Below are positions 4,521 to 5,704 of a DNA stretch of 5,704 nt, in pieces. This stretch comes from an uncultured Oscillospiraceae bacterium (lineage in GTDB: Bacteria > Bacillota > Clostridia > Oscillospirales > Acutalibacteraceae), in the NCBI GenBank assembly GCA_900550095.1, contig URRG01000170.1, positions 1 through 5,704 of the forward strand, in the 5' to 3' direction. A program made the position numbers and the translations under genes. Numbering within the stretch: position 1 is the first letter of the stretch; every line of letters begins with the position of its first letter. A model generated the notes under the pieces. It worked only from the letters and a program-made list of their open reading frames with translations, was not told the DNA's origin and ran no database searches.

Positions 4521-5704
4521 ATGAGCAGGGAGCTTGCAAAAACCTATGAGCCTCGGGAGGTAGAGGATCGGATTTACAAATTCTGGACGGAGGGGGGCTA
4601 TTTCCACGCGGAGCCGGATCCGGAGAAAAAGCCATACACCATCGTGATCCCGCCGCCGAATATCACTGGGCAGCTGCATATGGGCCATGCCTTAGACGAG
4701 ACGCTGCAGGATATCCTGATCCGCTGGAAGCGCATGCAGGGCTACAGCGCCCTCTGGCTCCCCGGAACGGATCATGCCTCCATCGCTACAGAGGCCAAGA
4801 TCGTGGAGGCTATGCGGGAAGAGGGCCTTTCCAAGGAGGATTTGGGCCGGGAGGGCTTTCTGGAAAGGGCTTGGGCCTGGAAGGAGAAATACGGCGGCCG
4901 CATCATCGAGCAGCTGAAGAAGCTGGGCTCCTCCTGCGACTGGGAGAGGGAGCGCTTCACTCTGGATGAAGGCTGCTCCAGGGCTGTGCGTGAGGTATTC
5001 GTCAATCTTTATGAAAAGGGATTGATCTACAGAGGCAATCGGATGGTGAACTGGTGCCCTCACTGCAACACGTCTATTTCAGACGCCGAGGTGGAATACG
5101 CCCCTCAGAACGGCCGCTTCTGGCATCTTCTGTATACGGTGAAGGAGACGGGGGAAAAGCTGGAGCTGGCCACCACCCGTCCGGAGACCATGCTGGGAGA
5201 TACTGCCGTAGCTATCAACGGGGAAGACCCCCGTTATGCTCACCTGCACGGCTGTCATGTGCTCCTGCCCCTGCTCAATAAGGAGATCCCCATCGTGTGC
5301 GACGAACATGCGGATATGGAAAAGGGCACCGGCGTTGTAAAGATCACCCCCGCTCACGACCCCAACGACTACGAGGTGGGCAAGCGGCATGATCTGCCTA
5401 TCGTTCGGGTGTTCACCTACGATGGCCATATGACCGGCGCCGCCGACAAGGCCGCCGCAGAAGAGCTTTTCAAAAGCGGGAAGGCCGCTGCGGATGAACC
5501 TCAGGTGCTGGATTGCGGCAAATATGCCGGCATGACCACCCTGGAGGCCCGCAAGGCTATCCTTAAAGACCTGGAGGCCGGCGGATATCTGAAAGAGACG
5601 GAGCCTCTGCAGCACGAGGTGGGGACCTGTTACCGTTGCCACACTACCGTGGAGCCCATGGTTTCCAAGCAGTGGTTCGTGAAGATGGAGCCTTTGGCGA
5701 AGCC
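4521..5704 (+). CDS. valS: Valyl-tRNA synthetase, N-terminal part (runs off right edge)
   Basis: Class I aminoacyl-tRNA synthetase that charges tRNA-Val with valine in the cytoplasm. Of roughly 880 residues usual for the family, 394 are in the window, open to the right edge. The ATG at 4521 follows AGAGAGG at normal spacing. Visible features: PPPNITG leading into the HIGH-class signature HMGH at residues 53-56 (ATP binding), PGTDHASIAT at 81-90, Cys179/Cys182 and Cys370/Cys373 forming two CxxC pairs that could bind zinc, and the CP1 editing domain between them. In the editing domain ATTRPETMLGD (217-227) and the KITPAHDPND stretch (274-283) are intact; Lys274, Thr276, Asp280 and Asp283 have the spacing of the editing-site residues that reject mischarged threonine. 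The KMSKS loop and anticodon-binding domain lie beyond the window. The TTRPETMLGD editing motif and the valine-type T-box leader separate it from IleS and LeuS. Expression is expected to rise when tRNA-Val is uncharged. Confidence 0.97.
   Translation, partial: MSRELAKTYEPREVEDRIYKFWTEGGYFHAEPDPEKKPYTIVIPPPNITGQLHMGHALDETLQDILIRWKRMQGYSALWLPGTDHASIATEAKIVEAMREEGLSKEDLGREGFLERAWAWKEKYGGRIIEQLKKLGSSCDWERERFTLDEGCSRAVREVFVNLYEKGLIYRGNRMVNWCPHCNTSISDAEVEYAPQNGRFWHLLYTVKETGEKLELATTRPETMLGDTAVAINGEDPRYAHLHGCHVLLPLLNKEIPIVCDEHADMEKGTGVVKITPAHDPNDYEVGKRHDLPIVRVFTYDGHMTGAADKAAAEELFKSGKAAADEPQVLDCGKYAGMTTLEARKAILKDLEAGGYLKETEPLQHEVGTCYRCHTTVEPMVSKQWFVKMEPLAK

Noticed and set aside
4155..4688. Minus-strand open frame of 177 codons crossing the T-box leader and the valS start
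   Set aside because: It overlaps a structured RNA and the conserved N terminus of ValS, and the protein is low-complexity and Pro/Arg/Ser-rich.
5079..5642. Minus-strand open frame of 187 codons opposite valS
   Set aside because: Shadow of the editing-domain coding sequence; no independent signals.
1..5704. CRISPR array, insertion sequence, integrase site, tRNA gene or defence cluster
   Set aside because: No regularly spaced repeats, transposase or integrase coding, flanking inverted repeats or tRNA cloverleaf were seen on either strand.

Overview
The window looks like ordinary chromosome from a moderately GC-rich member of the Clostridia, most likely Lachnospiraceae-like. The reasons are a valS gene under T-box control, a consensus sigma-A promoter, strong AGGAGG-type ribosome binding sites, a ValS with the PGTDHASIAT variant that I associate with clostridial enzymes, and a DUF3810 protein. 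The taxonomic call is inference from gene content and signals; no rRNA or marker gene is available for comparison.

Layout. Positions 1-1429 form a leftward unit. A promoter near 1401-1429 drives a 365-residue DUF3810 membrane protein with a HELSH zinc-peptidase-like motif (1318 to 221). After a 78-base gap comes the start of a P-loop ATPase/kinase-like gene that runs off the left edge (142 to 1). Positions 1319-1696 are a divergent intergenic region whose right half (about 1501-1680) is only about 25% GC. A rightward gene at 1697-3364 encodes a Na/Pi-cotransporter-family membrane protein with a fused C-terminal PhoU-like domain. It is followed by a 16-bp hairpin capped by a GAAA loop. A small gene at 3550-4050 (start at 3547 or 3550) has its own extended -10 promoter and encodes a LURP-one-related (tubby-like fold) protein.

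Eleven bases after that stop lies a perfect TTGACA-N17-TATAAT promoter. It starts a leader of about 425 nt containing a complete T-box riboswitch: Stem I with an AG-bulge/distal-loop pair, a valine specifier, the TGGTACCGCG box, an antiterminator and a competing terminator. A further 128 nt of hairpin-forming leader then leads into valS (4521 to the right edge, 394 codons present).

How they work together. The T-box senses uncharged tRNA-Val and controls ValS synthesis, and this is the one clear regulatory circuit here. The other genes look like independent housekeeping or accessory functions: phosphate transport, a membrane-anchored putative peptidase, a small nucleotide-binding protein and a LURP-like protein. 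I found no phage, transposon, CRISPR, toxin-antitoxin pair or defence cluster, and no convincing undescribed multi-gene system. The points most worth a second look are the specifier ambiguity and the extra structured leader of valS, the uncharacterised DUF3810 and LURP proteins, and the AT-rich leader of the transporter.
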